The notes beneath the pieces are model-generated. The model made no database searches and had not been told where the DNA came from. It saw nothing but the letters and a program-made list of their open reading frames with translations. From Aporrectodea caliginosa (Eukaryota; Annelida; Clitellata; Crassiclitellata; Lumbricidae): a stretch of DNA of 64,000 nucleotides. The position numbers and the translations under genes are program-made. The stretch covers positions 263,501-327,500 of the forward strand of contig JACEVL010000431.1 in NCBI GenBank assembly GCA_020284085.1, given 5' to 3'. This document shows positions 63,986 through 64,000 of the stretch, in pieces (position 1 is the stretch's first letter; each line of letters begins with the position of its first letter).

Positions 63986-64000
63986 AAGCGTGCTTGACAG

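Overview
The window is animal (metazoan) nuclear DNA, most likely from a non-vertebrate and plausibly a marine invertebrate. There are no operons. Genes are split by introns with canonical GT-AG borders, and most of the sequence is made of decayed transposons, microsatellites and AT-rich DNA. Species cannot be fixed from this sequence. Hints are the mix of L2/CR1-like LINEs with matching SINEs, Polinton (Maverick) remnants, Gypsy-type gag, and strong enrichment of the palindrome TAGGCCTA.

Only two host genes can be defended, both on the minus strand. One is a terminal-type exon of a trypsin-like serine protease (16216-16494). The other is the 3' end of a DEG/ENaC (ASIC-like) sodium channel, with exons 62148-62277 and 57902-58353 whose splice phases match. 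Its 3.8 kb intron is filled with a TIR transposon, a (CATA)n array and LINE tails.

Layout. 1-780: LINE 3' end. 1585-1785: tRNA-derived SINE. 1805-3516: TIR element A. 3600-8395: a transposase-like gene of an unusual hAT-like lineage, split by a 5'-inverted LINE (3870-7601) that itself carries a TIR element (6312-6856). 9178-10965: AT repeats around a LINE fragment. 11020-14200: wrecked Polinton segment (DNA polymerase B plus a second ORF). 14262-20400: repeats, protease exon, LINE ORF1, gag remnant. 20400-23340: a second hAT-like gene, split by a 2.1 kb TIR element. 23698-28860: SINE dimer, LINE, LTR-like repeat and nested TIR elements. 28860-34000: 842-bp duplication, Polinton upstream region, second LTR-like copy with a SINE in it. 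34544-37102: TIR element C, with foldback structure. 37226-41775: broken Gypsy-like LTR element with TIR element D inside its gag. 42532-46570: long uninterrupted Polinton DNA polymerase B gene with its upstream region. 46585-57725: LINE tails, microsatellites, a 0.5 kb inverted repeat, MITE and LINE fragments. 57902-62277: the sodium channel gene. 63625-63985: (GGA/GAA)n.

The most interesting material is the family of TIR elements A-D. They have TAG...CTA ends and clean 8-9 bp target duplications in three of the four, and they carry remnants of one protein with an FDTTASNTG motif, a following CxHH, an RW motif and an AERGV tail. Two TIR-less genes (E, F) encode what looks like a sister protein. 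I infer a divergent hAT-like transposase lineage; I cannot name it. Next is the Polinton polymerase region, where TATA and TGACTCA sites are shared between two polymerase copies and TGACTCA also occurs in a third, polymerase-less copy. The LINEs and SINEs work as a system: four SINE copies end in the same 3' tail as the L2-like LINEs, so the SINE probably borrows the LINE reverse transcriptase.
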